A stretch of DNA of 18,836 nucleotides from assembly GCA_004380135.1 (NCBI GenBank), contig QXCR01000314.1, positions 1 through 18,836 of the forward strand, read 5' to 3'. The position numbers were made by a program, and so were the translations under genes. This document shows positions 1 through 9,789 of the stretch, in pieces. How positions within the stretch are numbered: the first letter of the stretch is position 1; each line of letters starts with the position of its first letter. The DNA is from Stemphylium vesicarium. Taxonomy: Eukaryota > Ascomycota > Dothideomycetes > Pleosporales > Pleosporaceae. The notes below the pieces were generated by a model that ran no database searches, was not told the DNA's origin, and worked only from the letters and a program-made list of their open reading frames with translations.

Positions 1-108
1 CGTACGGGTAGGGTCTTGCTAACTTGTAACACTAACAAGTAGCCGTTCTCAATTCCAACTCGTCACGTACAAGAAGGAAGAGTAAGGTAAGAGTGACCTT
101 TCTTATAA

Positions 109-295
109 TGTTATGGGCGGAAAGAGGCCTGCTAACGAGTATGCATTTGCTCCTATGTACAGAATAAGAAAGGTAGAGAAAAGAAGTGTAGGTGTCCTCC
201 TTCGTACGGTACTTATCCTTTGCGCTACCTCTACGCTAGCGTTCCGCGCTAGCCTAAAGTAAGAAGGTAGCAGTACTTAGGCGTAGCCCTTTACA
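109..295 (-). repeat. Inverted LTR copy (LTR1, left)
   Basis: 187 bp, begins TGTTATGGGCGG and ends CCCTTTACA. Its reverse complement matches 2743-2929 over the full length with only a few differences, mostly of C-to-T type. Both copies have TG...CA ends. The copy at 2743 follows a polypurine tract, so the true LTR reads TGTAAAGG to CCATAACA and this copy is on the minus strand. It therefore cannot be the ordinary 5' LTR of the plus-strand pol relic beside it. No polypurine tract lies next to 295, and no 5-bp flanking duplication is visible. It may be a solo LTR, the 5' LTR of a minus-strand element cut by the window start, or the product of an inversion. Confidence 0.85.
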
Positions 296-789
296 AATAG
301 ACTCCTACTATCAGAGCCATAAAGCCCTATATAACTTAGGAATTCTAGGGCACGAAAGTAGAGGTCTAGAAGAGGAAAGAGAAGGGAACTTACTTACGCT
401 ATAGTAAGCTAGGGCATCGTATTACCTAGTACTAAACAAAGTTAAAGAGATTAAATTCTTATATAGGAGATAGAGATAGGTAGCTAAAAGTAGCTATTAT
501 CTCTACTATAGCGACCTCTAACTTAGAGAAGTTAGGAAAAGAAGAGCCCTAGCTAAAAGACGTAAGCTAGAGTAGAATAAGAATAAAGTCTAGGAGATTA
601 TATAACTAAGAAGAGAGATTCTTCTCTAGTTAGCTATAATAAAACTAATATCTATTAATATTACTATTAATAAAATAAACTATGCTACTACTATAATAGA
701 TAATAGGTATTATATATATAGGATTATAACTAAGAAGTTCGTACGATTAAAGGGCTTACTGCGCATTAAGATACTATAGATTATTATTA

Positions 790-1020
790 AAGAAGTAAAC
801 GGCTAAAGAAGCTCTATAGGCGCAACTATAGAGTTCACGTTAGACGTAGGAGGGCTAAAGCAGCAAGCGGCTGCGTACATTATGCCCTCTGCGTACGGCT
901 ACGACATGATCTTAGGGAAGACATAGCTAGAGCGAGTAGGAGGGATTATTAATAATAAGCAGAAGACTCTTACTCTATTAAAGTACGGCATTACTATATA
1001 GAGTATAGAGTCCTAAGTAA
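790..1020 (+). pseudogene. Retropepsin (protease) remnant of gypsy pol
   Basis: In the frame of position 832 the translation gives FTLDVGGLKQQ, then an AYIMPSAYGYDMILGKT stretch, a stop, then LERVGGII. This fits the second half of fungal Ty3/gypsy aspartic proteases, whose ILGxPWL box marks the C-terminal part of the fold; here its Trp codon is TAG. The protease would cut the Gag-Pol polyprotein. The upstream D-S/T-G active-site triad could not be found in the mutated AT-rich sequence. The gene is not functional. The reverse transcriptase remnant follows in the expected order. Confidence 0.7.
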
Positions 1021-1308
1021 ATAAAGTTAAGTATATTCCTATCTCTATAGTAGCCTTCTAACACTACGTATAATAAAGTAAAATAGAGAATAAGAAGATC
1101 TAAATCTTTATAGCTAGCTTAAAAGATATTAAAAAAGCCTTATAAGTTAAGACTTTACTTACTAAAGAAGAAGTATTAAGATAATTACTAAACTACTTAT
1201 AATTATATAAAGATCTATTCTTACTAAAAAAAGATAAAGACCTTTCTCTTATTAAGAGACTAGATATAGACTATAAGATTAAACTTAAGCTATAAGATAG
1301 GAAGGAAC

Positions 1309-1732
1309 TAAAGATGCTATATAGACCACTCTATAATATGTTAAGAGACGAACTCCTTATCTTAAGGAAGACGCTACACGAGCTCTTAGATAAGGGCTTT
1401 ATACGAGCTAGTAACTCCCCTGCCGCGTCTCCTATACTTTTCATATAGAATCTAGGTAGAGAATTGCGATTCTATATTAACTACTAAGCCCTAAACGCGA
1501 TTACTAAGAAGGACCGCTACCCTCTCCCCCTTATACGAGAGACGCTCTACCAGATCGGACAGGCGAAGTGGTACACTAAGCTAGATGTCATAGCAGCCTT
1601 CCACAAGATCCGTATTATAGAAGGGCAAGAATAGATAACTACTTTCTATATAAGGTTTAGCTCGTATAAGTAGTTAGTAACACCCTTTAGTCTTATAAAC
1701 GCACTTAGTACGTTTTAACGCTATATAAACTA
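1309..1732 (+). pseudogene. Truncated reverse transcriptase (Ty3/gypsy)
   Basis: Fungal gypsy reverse transcriptase blocks appear in order: LRKTLHELLDKGFIRASNSP, AASPILF, LRFYINY-stop-ALNAITKKD, RYPLPLIRETLYQIGQAKW, then motif A KLDVIAAFHKIRI with its catalytic Asp, then LVTPFSLINALSTF and RYIN. The usual VDYRALN block has become INY-stop-ALN, which fits G-to-A and C-to-T change. Homology ends at RYIN, just before the region that should carry the YxDD catalytic box of motif C. The next sequence (1733-1905) has a different base composition and no reverse transcriptase similarity. The relic is dead and was broken by deletion or replacement as well as point mutation. Confidence 0.88.
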
Positions 1733-1905
1733 GTGAAACTCTTATCACCACGTACGGCAGCCGCGCAGTTGTTGTCGCAAGGAGTGGCGTTGAGAGCACC
1801 GCGAGAGTGGATAACGTAGGCCTTAACGTACGAAGCACGACCAGTAAGGAGTTGACGAGCTTGAATAGTGGTACGAGCGACAATAGGGGACCACTTGTCT
1901 ATACC
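1733..1905 (-). other. GC-richer, little-mutated patch with 57-codon open stretch
   Basis: About 170 bp, clearly less AT-rich than both flanks. On the minus strand it reads through without stops from GIDKWSPIVARTTIQARQ, via LTGRASYVKAYVIHSRGALN, to TPCDNNCAAAVRGDKSF. The overlapping frame on the same strand is also open but looks arbitrary. The Cys-rich end (PCDNNCAAAV) loosely recalls the start of Cys-rich domains such as DUF3716 found in many ascomycetes, but this rests on a few residues. It sits where the second half of reverse transcriptase should be. It could be a captured gene fragment, an inserted piece of another element, or chance. Confidence 0.35.
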
Positions 1906-2723
1906 TAGGCCCTAATAAGTATTAAATAGAGAGTTACTATCTAGATAAAAGAAGAACTTAGTAATATAATAGACCTTAGGCTACTAAACTTAGTTAGTAA
2001 TATACTTAAAAATAATTACTAAAGAGAAAAGATAAGATAATAACGTATAGAATAGGTTATAAGTAGATAATATAGCTTATTAATAACCTCCAAGTTAAGA
2101 ATATACTAGACTTAGTAGTTATTAAGGTTTACGTTACTAGCGTTAATATTAATATTAGTAGAAATAATAGCTCTATACTACGTATAAGTTAGATAGACTT
2201 AAGTCTAGTTTATAATACTTTTAAAGTACGAGGAGTAAGTGCTATTATTACTACTACTAGTAGAGTGAGCGAGGTGGTTCCGTCCACTAGAGCTAGCCTA
2301 GGCACTATAAGGGGGCTGCGCTATAGTAAAGTTGCTAGAGAGAATTTATTAAGAAGTAGAAGAGTTGTCGTATAAGAAGAGCTAAGTACTAAGTAAGAAG
2401 AAAGAGAAGTATAGAGAATAAAGAAGAGTAGTATTACTATAGATTATAATTATATAGTAAAGGGTAACTTTACCTTAGAATTACTTAAAAGTAGACGCTT
2501 AATTAGATAAAAAGAAAAAGATAATATTATAGCTTATAACTATATAGTAAAGGACGACTTTACCTTAAGTTACCCTATAATAAGTAAATAGAATATAGAG
2601 TTACTACCTAATAATAACGCTATAATTATAGACGTACGAAAAGGCTAGATTCACCGTAAGAGAGTAGGGCACGATAATAGAAATAGAAGGAGAGTCACGT
2701 GTCTTCTATCGTACGACGCCTCT
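1906..2723 (+). other. Degraded 3' part of the pol relic, unidentified
   Basis: AT-rich sequence with many stops. Short open patches include SEVVPSTRASLGTIRGLRYSK near 2265-2330. No integrase HHCC or DDE signature could be read. A 43-bp in-frame direct repeat lies at 2441-2573. The sequence just before the polypurine tract has few stops in one frame, as expected of the end of a pol gene. Confidence 0.45.
2441..2573 (+). repeat. Short direct repeat, 90-bp spacing
   Basis: Copies at 2441-2483 and 2531-2573 share a TATATAGTAAAGG core followed by ACTTTACCTTA. They are offset by exactly 90 bp, so both stay in one frame and encode YNYIVKGNFTL and YNYIVKDDFTL. This looks like a small duplicated protein motif in the lost polyprotein, or a 90-bp tandem duplication that has since diverged. 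Confidence 0.7.
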
Positions 2724-2739
2724 AAGAGGAGAGGGGAGG
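2724..2739 (+). other. Polypurine tract
   Basis: Uninterrupted purine run AAGAGGAGAGGGGAGG, three bases before the TG of the LTR at 2743. This is the position of the plus-strand primer of an LTR retrotransposon, and it fixes the orientation of the pol relic and of LTR1. Confidence 0.85.
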
Positions 2740-2742
2740 TAT

Positions 2743-2929
2743 TGTAAAGGGCTACGCCTAAGTACTACTACCTTCTTACTTTAGGCTAGCGCGGAATACT
2801 AGCGTAGAGGTAGCGCAAAGGATAAGTACCGTACGAAGAAGGACACCTACACTTCTTTTCTCTACCTTTCTTATTCTATACATAGGAGCAAATGCATACT
2901 CGTTAGCAGGCCTCTTTCCGCCCATAACA
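2743..2929 (+). repeat. 3' LTR of the gypsy pol relic (LTR1, right)
   Basis: 187 bp, begins TGTAAAGGGC and ends CCCATAACA, preceded by a polypurine tract. It is near-identical to 109-295 but in the opposite orientation. The bases after it (GCGCT) show no obvious target duplication with either side of the left copy. A minus-strand open stretch crosses it but is also present in the other LTR copy and is not a gene. Confidence 0.85.
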
Positions 2930-4949
2930 GCGCTCCCTATATTTATAGATAGAGTCGTTAACGTATTATATCTCATATATAGTTTATATCTAGATAATGT
3001 CTTATAGGTCTTTATAACTAGGGAAATAAGCATTCTCGCGCTTATCTTATAGATGCTTTAGGTATATATCTTTAATATATATATCTTATTCTATTTTATA
3101 CTTAGGGAATCTATATACTCTCTTTAGAGACTATATAGATTCCTTCTTTTCTAAGTAATAGGTCTTATAGAAGTCGTACGTATAACTAGTCTATAATAAC
3201 TTAGTATAGTAGAGGTTATAGGGATTATACTAACACTAGACTATAGTATCTTAGCTTATTTAGTTAATCTTTTATTTGCCTTAAAGTTAGCTTTATAGCT
3301 ATTACTTTTCTACTTCTTTAGCATATAATAGCTTATTATTCTAAGAGTATTATATAAACTCTTAAACGTCTTATTCTAGAATTTTAACTATCTAGCCGTC
3401 TAATTCTATAGTATATAGAGTTATCTCTTAGATGTCTTTATTAGAAGGTGTAACTATAGGTTCATCCTATACTTATAGTGCCTATTTAACCTATTTAAGA
3501 TTCTTTAGTATTAATAAGAACTTCTTAATCTCTAAAGGAATATTTTCCTAATCTTAATTAACCTTATAAGCTAGATTATAGAAGTGCTATTATATAGTTT
3601 ATAAGATATTTAGGCTTTCTATAGCATAGTCTACTAGTTCCTTATTAAGATAGTAGAGTAGGCTATTAATCTATAATAATAGCGACTCTATCTCTAGTAG
3701 GCTTGCGTAGGGCGTGCTTAGTTAATATTTTTCCTTAAACGTGGCTATCTTATTATGCTTAGTGCGTAGTAGCTTTACTACGTCTTCTTCTAGCGTATCA
3801 TACCCCTTATTAGATGCAAGTAAGTCGTCTAGGTATTTAGTTCTTATAATAGTAAGGTTCTTAATTCCTTTAAGAATACCTTCTCTACTATCTACTTAGT
3901 ATTTAATTATAGGGTTTATGATAACTTTTTATAATTTATTAGCTAGTTTACTAGCCTTTCTAAGTACGTTAACTTATCGTGTAACCTTATTCTTACTATA
4001 ATAGTCCCGTGCTATATAGCCTACTTTACTATAGGCATAGTAAGTAATTAGCTTCTTACTCTTATTACGCTAAAACTTTAGCTAATCTAGTTTCTTATTA
4101 ATATTGACAAGATGTATAGGTTTATAGCTATTTATAGCGCATATACTAGGGACTTAGAGTGCGTAGCTTCGCTAACGTCCTTAATTAGAGTATAAACGTT
4201 AAGGCTAGTATCTTAGTTAGTTATTTATAGGCTCTTAGATATAGATTCCTTAATTAAATAGTCTTTCCTCTAGTATAAGCTTATATAACTTATTATTAAT
4301 TTAAATAGCTTTATTTATAAATTTATTAAGTATATTAAGGTTAGATCTACTTCGCATAAATTCCTTACGTATAGTTAGCTTAAGACCTTATTAATATATC
4401 CGCATTAAAGCGTTATTATTCTAGTTCATAACTATAGAGTATTATTAGAACCTATTTATATAGTTAGTAATAGACCTAGTCTATCTAAGCCTCTAAATCT
4501 TCTATTCTATAACTACTAATTTCTTAAAAAGTAAAAAAACTTCTTTTATCTTAGCTTTAAAAGTATCTTAGTTATTAATAAGATTAATATTATTCTAGTT
4601 ATTAATATTATTATCTATATATTAGTATAAGATAGGGTTAGCCCACTTCTCCGCGTCGCCGCGAAAAAAGGTAGTAGCCTATATAACTTTATTCTTATTG
4701 TTAATTCTATTTCCTTTAATATAGAGGTATCTATTAACTTAGAGTAGCTAAGTTTTAAGCTTACTATAGTTACTATAGTATAAGTTAGGCTTATTACTGC
4801 GTACTAAGGTATAAGTGGCGTCTATAGTTATATCTAGGGTGTCTATTACTACGTCGCTTATTTTAAGAGTATTTAAAGTGTAAAGGTCTATCTTTAGAGG
4901 GTCCTAAGGTTAGTTCTTAGAAATAAGCTAGGCGCGTAATAGAGGAGGT
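2930..4949 (-). pseudogene. Gag relic of a minus-strand gypsy element
   Basis: Reading leftwards from about 4905, one frame gives DVVIDTLDITIDATYTLVRS, then GNRINNKNKVI-stop-ATTFF and RGDAEKWANPIL near 4690-4630. The last matches the core of the retrotransposon Gag domain (xxFxGxAxxWxxP). Further blocks near 4490-4280 include NNALMRIY, EFMRSRSNLN, LNKFINKAI and LYKLILEERLF, also typical of fungal gypsy Gag. Stops fall at likely Trp and Gln codons. Gag would assemble the virus-like particle. Beyond about 4000 the frame carries a charged helical stretch (IRTKYLDDLLASNKGYDTLE near 3850-3790), possibly the rest of Gag; 2930-3700 could not be identified. The element ends abruptly at LTR1. Its pol is missing. 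Confidence 0.75.
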
Positions 4950-5334
4950 TATACTAGTACGATTAGAAGATTAATGTAGTAGTACGAAGTAAGTAAGCAT
5001 AATTAGAAGATTAATATAATTACTTAGAGTTCTTAAGAATTAAGTACTAATTCTTAGATTTTAAAGTTAAATATAGCGACCTTAAGGGTGCGCTATCTAG
5101 TAGCTATATACTTATATAATAGTTATAGTAACTCCTAATAATAGTAGGGTATAACTTCTAGTAATAGTTATAATAGTCGTGATCACTCCTAGCGATAGTC
5201 CTTAGCGCAGTGATCGGTCACGTGACTGCTGACAGTCAGCGTTTTGCAGGATCGCCATCCTGGTCTTGCTCGTGCGGCGCGGTTGCGGCGTGGTTGCGGC
5301 GTGGTCGTAAGCGTTTTGACTTCGGGTCGTAACA
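4950..5334 (-). repeat. 5' LTR of the minus-strand gag element (LTR2, left)
   Basis: 385 bp. On the minus strand it runs from TGTTACGACCC to CTAGTATA. It aligns over its whole length, inverted, with 17260-17629, and the alignment continues past the LTR into the gag leader. The right copy keeps TG and CA at its ends; in this copy the final CA has become TA. Most differences are C-to-T or G-to-A with this copy as the mutated one. A patch near 5225-5320, with repeated GGTTGCGGCGT, is almost unmutated. Gag follows directly to the left, so this is the 5' LTR. Confidence 0.85.
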
Positions 5335-6600
5335 CTTAAGTACTAAGATAAAGTCGCTAGAACTTAAGTAGGGACCTTAAGAAGAGTCCTAGAATAAGCG
5401 GCGACGTAGTAGTAGTTTATAAGCTCTAAGTTAAGTTAGTACTAGAAACGCGCAAGCTTAACGCTAGTAGTAATTACACTAGCGTTAGTCTTAGGGCTTC
5501 TAGCGGCATTAACGGCAGCATTATACTAAGCGCGAAGCTAGTATAGGCGATTAAGGCGGCCGTTTATCTTAGTAGGCACCTATTTAGATTAGCTAAGGCG
5601 CAGCGCTTACGAAATATTTTAATTACTCACTAAAGTGCAGCCACCCCGATTGCTAGTAGAGTAATGCTCATAGCGGCGATGCTCCGACTTCTCACACATC
5701 TTTTTGTGCTTCACGACGCTCTAAGCGCAGCGCGTGCAAGTCACAACCAAGGCGACTTGTCTGGCGCGCTTTTCGAGATCGCTAAATGCAAACAGGCGAG
5801 CACCACGTAAGTAAGATTTCTTAATATTTTTAGGGTTTAGATAATAAATTATAGTAAAGAGTATAGCGTGCGCTAAAGATGCGTTAGAAGAGTATAATAG
5901 CATTATAATAGTAGTATTAAGTAAGAAAGTAAGAATAAATAGTTTCTATTACAATAATATATAATAAATAGTTACTATAATAAAATTAGTAAATAATAAT
6001 CTATACTTACTATAATAATAAAGCTAGCGACCCTAAGAAGTAAAGTAAATAATATTAAGTACTTACTATAATAACGTAAGTAACGTTCGTTACTTCTTAA
6101 ATCCACATTCACTACAACATCATCCCAAACAAACCGGGGACGCGCGCAATACTAGTTGCAGCGGCAGCGCACCGCTGCGGCGCACGTGCGACGCGCGATA
6201 GACGGACAGTATCTAGACACTCTTTTCCTATTTCTCCCCTTAAGGGTTTTTAGATTTTTATTAAGGCTAGAACTATTAAGAACGCTAGTCTAGAGAAGAA
6301 GACTCTATAATACTTAGGCTAAAGGCTTATAATTAGGCGCATTTAATTCTAATATATTTACTTCTTATACTTACGCCTTAGTAAAGATATCTACTTTTAA
6401 CCTACGCTTCGCGTAAGAGAAGAGAGGTAAGAATTATTCTCCTTACTATTACCCCCCTTAGTGTAGTAATATAGAGCCATCCCCCGCTATTCTATTGTAG
6501 TGTGAAGTAAATACTATTGCCTATAACTGCCCCTTACATTTTCCTTAGTAAAATAGGGTGACCGACTCGCTTGCCTGACCGACTCGCTTGCTATGCACGT
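5335..6600. other. Degraded interval with patches of less mutated sequence
   Basis: Mostly AT-rich, RIP-like sequence without recognisable element ends. 5398-5811 holds a broken reading frame, listed separately. 5812-6100 is extremely AT-rich and uninformative. 6115-6215 is a GC-rich island (GCAGCGGCAGCGCACCGCTG and nearby CpG-rich sequence). 6230-6530 is AT-rich again. 6550-6584 holds a 17-bp tandem duplication (TGACCGACTCGCTTGC twice). No gene could be assigned. Confidence 0.5.
5398..5811 (+). pseudogene. Unrecognised broken reading frame ending at a splice-donor-like site
   Basis: A single plus-strand frame runs about 137 codons with only four stops, in a region where other frames are worse. 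Readable blocks are LVLETRKLNASSN, INGSIILSAKLV, AAVYLSRHLFRLAKAQRLRN, MLIAAMLRLLTHLFVLHDAL and HNQGDLSGALFEIAKCKQAS. The composition is rich in Ala and Leu and looks helical. The frame runs straight into CAC-GTAAGTAAG at 5804, a consensus-like 5' splice site, so the coding sequence may continue after an intron that could not be traced in the AT-rich sequence beyond. The minus strand is partly open as well, so the strand is uncertain. No family was recognised. Confidence 0.3.
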
Positions 6601-6663
6601 TACTGATTCTTAAATTTTAAAATTAAGTATAGTAACTATAAAAGTATACTATCTAATAGCTAT
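6601..6663 (-). repeat. LTR2 fragment
   Basis: 63 bp aligning with about 5044-5107 of the left LTR2 copy in the same orientation, with scattered transition differences. It ends at AATAGCTAT, exactly where the next LTR begins (TGTAAGGGG at 6664). This suggests the chromodomain gypsy element inserted into an older LTR2 copy. Confidence 0.65.
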
Positions 6664-6755
6664 TGTAAGGGGCTAGTTCTAGGAGCACTTAAGGAGTAGA
6701 CAGCCGATGGCAAGGCCAGGTATATAGTGGTTGTATTCGATAAGGAGCTATTAGT

Positions 6756-6763
6756 CTATCTAC
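6756..6763. repeat. hAT-1 target-site duplication, left
   Basis: CTATCTAC, identical to 9915-9922. An 8-bp duplication is the hallmark of hAT insertion. Confidence 0.95.
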
Positions 6764-6935
6764 CACAGTTGCCAAAAAGCAAGTTGACTTGCTTGCTTGT
6801 TCAAACATGCTTGTTCAAACTTGCTTGGTTCAAACCAAGCAAGCAAGTCAAGTTAGAGCTGCGCAGCGAACCAAGCAAGTCAAGTTAACGTGCCTTACTT
6901 ACTTGACTTACTTAGTTTACTTAGTTTAATTAATT
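6764..6935 (+). repeat. hAT-1 left inverted repeat and subterminal repeats
   Basis: The 22-bp terminal repeat is at 6764-6785, followed by repeated AAGCAAG, CTTGCTTG and CAAGTCAAGTT words on both strands to about 6935. The density of these words matches the right end and suggests transposase-binding sites. Confidence 0.85.
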
Positions 6936-7147
6936 ATATAGCAGATCTCGCGATATATTTTTAGTGTTATAGTTTTTTTAGTGCTACAACTGCCGCGGCT
7001 AATTCCTAAATATACTATAATAGGCTATGGCTGCTCAAACGGCTTAGCGCCGTACTCCTATCCTGACGTCAGCCTTGCTTTGAAGCCTATCGCGATGCCC
7101 ATTTTCCTATACAGACGCTTTTTTCTTGTGTTTTCAACTGCCCCAAT

Positions 7148-9772
7148 ATGGCTAAACGCCACGCACTACATACCTCTTCGAGTAACAAACGTTTGAGAGT
7201 AGCTGCTGCCACCGACGACGTCGTCTCAACTCCTGCGGCCTCATCTCAGCCAGCATCTCAGCCAGCATCTCAGCCAGCATCTCCGCCAGCATCTCCGCCA
7301 GCATCTCAGCGTCGATCACCTCGTAAAGCCCTCGCTGCCGCAAGCCAGGCCATCACCTCGTCGCTAGTCCCTACATTCGAGTCGCAGTTTTTAGAGTCGC
7401 ATGTGGAGGATGATATCGCTGCGCCTACCGAGGGCAGTAGGGCTGTTACGGTGGCTACAACTGAGGCTGGAGATAGAGATAATAGCCAAGACGAGATGAG
7501 TAGCGCTGCTAATAGCTTTAACGGCATTAACTGGGCTCGTTTACCTAGCTATATGAAGCCACTGGCGGGCTCTAAGCGTCCTAAAAGCTAGATTTTTTAG
7601 TATAGCTACAGCGTTGTTAAGCGCTGGGCTACTAAACGGATCTAGTTTATGTATAAGTACTGCCACATCCACAAAATTATTGACGCTAGTGGTGGTAGTT
7701 TATTTAATATTACTTAGGCTACTATCTTAGCAGCTAGCTATCTTAGCTAGCTAAAACGTGGCTATAACCTTATAAAAGATAGCCTAAAATTAACGCTAAA
7801 GGCACAAGGGCAGCTATCATTGCGGCAAGCTTTTAACGCTAGGTTAGAGATGCCTTAGCCTACCGCTAACGCACTTAGAAACTTTGACGTATAAGGCTTT
7901 TAAGTAGCTACCGTTATATAGCTCGTTAACTAAAATTACCCTCTTAGTGAGCTTATGGCGCCTAATTTTAGAGAGATAATAAGGTTTACTAACCTAGAGG
8001 TAGAGGCGGCGTTATAGGTAAGTCACACGAGCGTTTCTACTTTTATAATAAGGTTATTTAGGTCTATATAACTATAGGTCGTTAACGCCTTATTAAGCGT
8101 AGTAAATAAGATATATATAAGCTTTAATAGTTAGATAATAAAAAGTAGTAAATATAGCTTTTTTAGAGTAGTCGCTTACTTTGCTAACGTAGCTAGAATA
8201 ATACGAGATCTACCTATTAACCTACCTAAGCTCGCTAGCGCCCATACTAGTAAGGCTATTACTAAAGCTATCTCGATAACGCTCTTAGCGTACGGAGTAA
8301 CTAGTAACTAAGTAGGTTATATTATACTAGATAACGCCACTAATAACGACACCGCAATCGCCGCGCTCGCACGCGAGTATAACTTCGACCCAGCTTACTA
8401 GCGCCTCCGCTATAGTTACCACACTCTTAACCTAATTAGCTAGGCTATTCTATCTAGTAATAATAAGGACGCCTATAGTAACACTCGAGAGCAGTATAGT
8501 ACCGAAGAGTAGTACATGCGAGAGTGGCGGAAAGATGGCCCTATAGGCGTCCTAGTTGACGTCATCAACTATATCAAAACGCCGCAGCAGTATGAGCTTT
8601 TTCGCAGTTTTCAGCACCGCGCCAATGCCGAACTGCCCGCCGAGGAGCGTCTCAAAGTGCTGGAGCCTGTCAACCCGGTAATCACTCGCTGGAACTCCTA
8701 CTATGCCGCTTTTGAGCGAGCTACTAAGCTTTCAGCTGCCTACAACTTGTACGTCGAGCACCACATTAATAGGATCATCCTCGAAGACGCGCACGCCAAC
8801 AAGCAGAATAACAAGCGGCCCGACGCTCCAAGCTAGATAAGATCAACTAGGCTGCGAGCTACTAATTAGGCAGTAATTATAGAGTATTAGAACTACTTAA
8901 CGCCGCTTAAGTACGCTATAAAACAGCTTAAGGGGCGTAGTAAAGATAGTAAATATAGGGCGATATATAAGGTTATACTAGTTTTTAAGTATATACTTAG
9001 CTAGCTTAAGAACTAGGCACGCCTATTTAAATAAGTTAACTTTAACGCTTACTTAGAGGCCCTTAAGGATTACCTAAAGGTTAACCTCCTCGCCGCGTAG
9101 GCTAAGGCTAACGACTACTATAGTAAGCTCAACGCCTCGCCCGCCTACTACGCCGCTATATGCCTCTACCCGTACTATAAAACTTACTACGATGTGGCCT
9201 GGGCTAACAAAGCTAGGTGGCTTAGTAGTGCCAACGTGGCGTTTTAGCAGCTCTGGGCGGCGTACAAACCTCATCGCCCACGCCAGTCGTACACGGCTGC
9301 GCTAAGTAGCAACAATATAGACGAGGCAATTAGCGCTATACTCGGCCGAAACGTCGGCCAAGAAGCTCCGTTGGACGAGTTTGAGCGCTGGAAAATGCAG
9401 GAGCCGCAATGGACGCAGGAGCAGTACACCGCGGATGGCAATCCAGTCCAATACTAGATTTAATTACTACTAAAATACCCGCATTTGGCGCAGTTTGCGA
9501 TCAACATTATAACTATCCTAGTATTAAGTAGCGACTACGAGCGCCTCTTTAGCGAGCTTAGCGACCTACTTAAGCTAAAATAACAAGCTTTAGGTAGTAA
9601 GCTACTCGCAGCTTTTTAATTAGTAAGATCCTAGGTAAGAGCTAGCTTTAAACTAACTATTTATAGTAAGGCTAAGCTTTTAGACAAGGAACTTTTAGAC
9701 GATTACAATATACTTAAATAGGATAGTTAGCTATAGTAATATAGTAGTAGTATTTAGTCCCTTAGTAGTTAA
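7148..9772 (+). pseudogene. hAT-1 transposase, RIP-inactivated
   Basis: Starts at ATG 7148 with a basic N-terminus (MAKRHALHTSSSNKRLR) and 147 open codons including a PAS repeat. A BED-type zinc-finger region follows at about 7590-7770: CHIHK is kept, but the first Cys position is Tyr (TAT). The first catalytic block reads SFNS-stop where the family has SFDGW, so the catalytic Asp is Asn. The second block, LDNATNNDTAIAALAREY (8325-8385), is kept; the RLRCSCHTLNL block has become RLRYSYHTLNL. 8516-8836 is intact (TRWNSYYAAFERA), and the dimerisation region near 9460-9640 shows SSDYERLFSELSDLLK. Changes are nearly all of TGG to TAG, TGT to TAT or CAG to TAG type. The transposase would cut and rejoin DNA at the element ends. 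Confidence 0.92.
7244..7303 (+). repeat. 12-bp coding tandem repeat, 5 units
   Basis: Five copies of TCTC(A/C)GCCAGCA encode SQPA/SPPA in the N-terminal tail of the hAT-1 transposase. The first three units carry CAG and the next two CCG. The repeat escaped RIP despite many CpA sites. Confidence 0.9.
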
Positions 9773-9789
9773 GTAAACTAAGTACTTAT

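Larger units (their letters stand above)
296..2742 (+). mobile_element. Ty3/gypsy pol relic, internal region
   Basis: Internal part of an LTR retrotransposon, read left to right: protease remnant near 830-1020, reverse transcriptase remnant 1309-1732, a less mutated foreign-looking patch 1733-1905, degraded sequence with a short in-frame repeat, then a polypurine tract and 3' LTR. Stops are mostly TAG and TAA at expected Trp or Gln codons, as RIP would leave. RNase H and integrase were not recognised, and at about 2.4 kb the region is far shorter than a complete gag-pol, so a large internal loss is likely. The stretch 296-790 is very AT-rich and heavily stopped; nothing in it could be identified. 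Confidence 0.8.

Noticed and set aside
2776..3033. 85-codon minus-strand open frame
   Set aside because: Most of it lies in LTR1 and the same peptide is encoded by the other inverted LTR copy; it is repeat sequence, not a gene.
6526..6679. Small inverted-repeat element bounded by CCCCTTACA and TGTAAGGGG
   Set aside because: The right arm is better explained as the end of LTR3, and the left match is only nine bases.
7152..7527. Minus-strand open frames opposite the hAT-1 N-terminus
   Set aside because: They are antisense shadows of the Ser/Pro/Ala repeat and of the real transposase frame.
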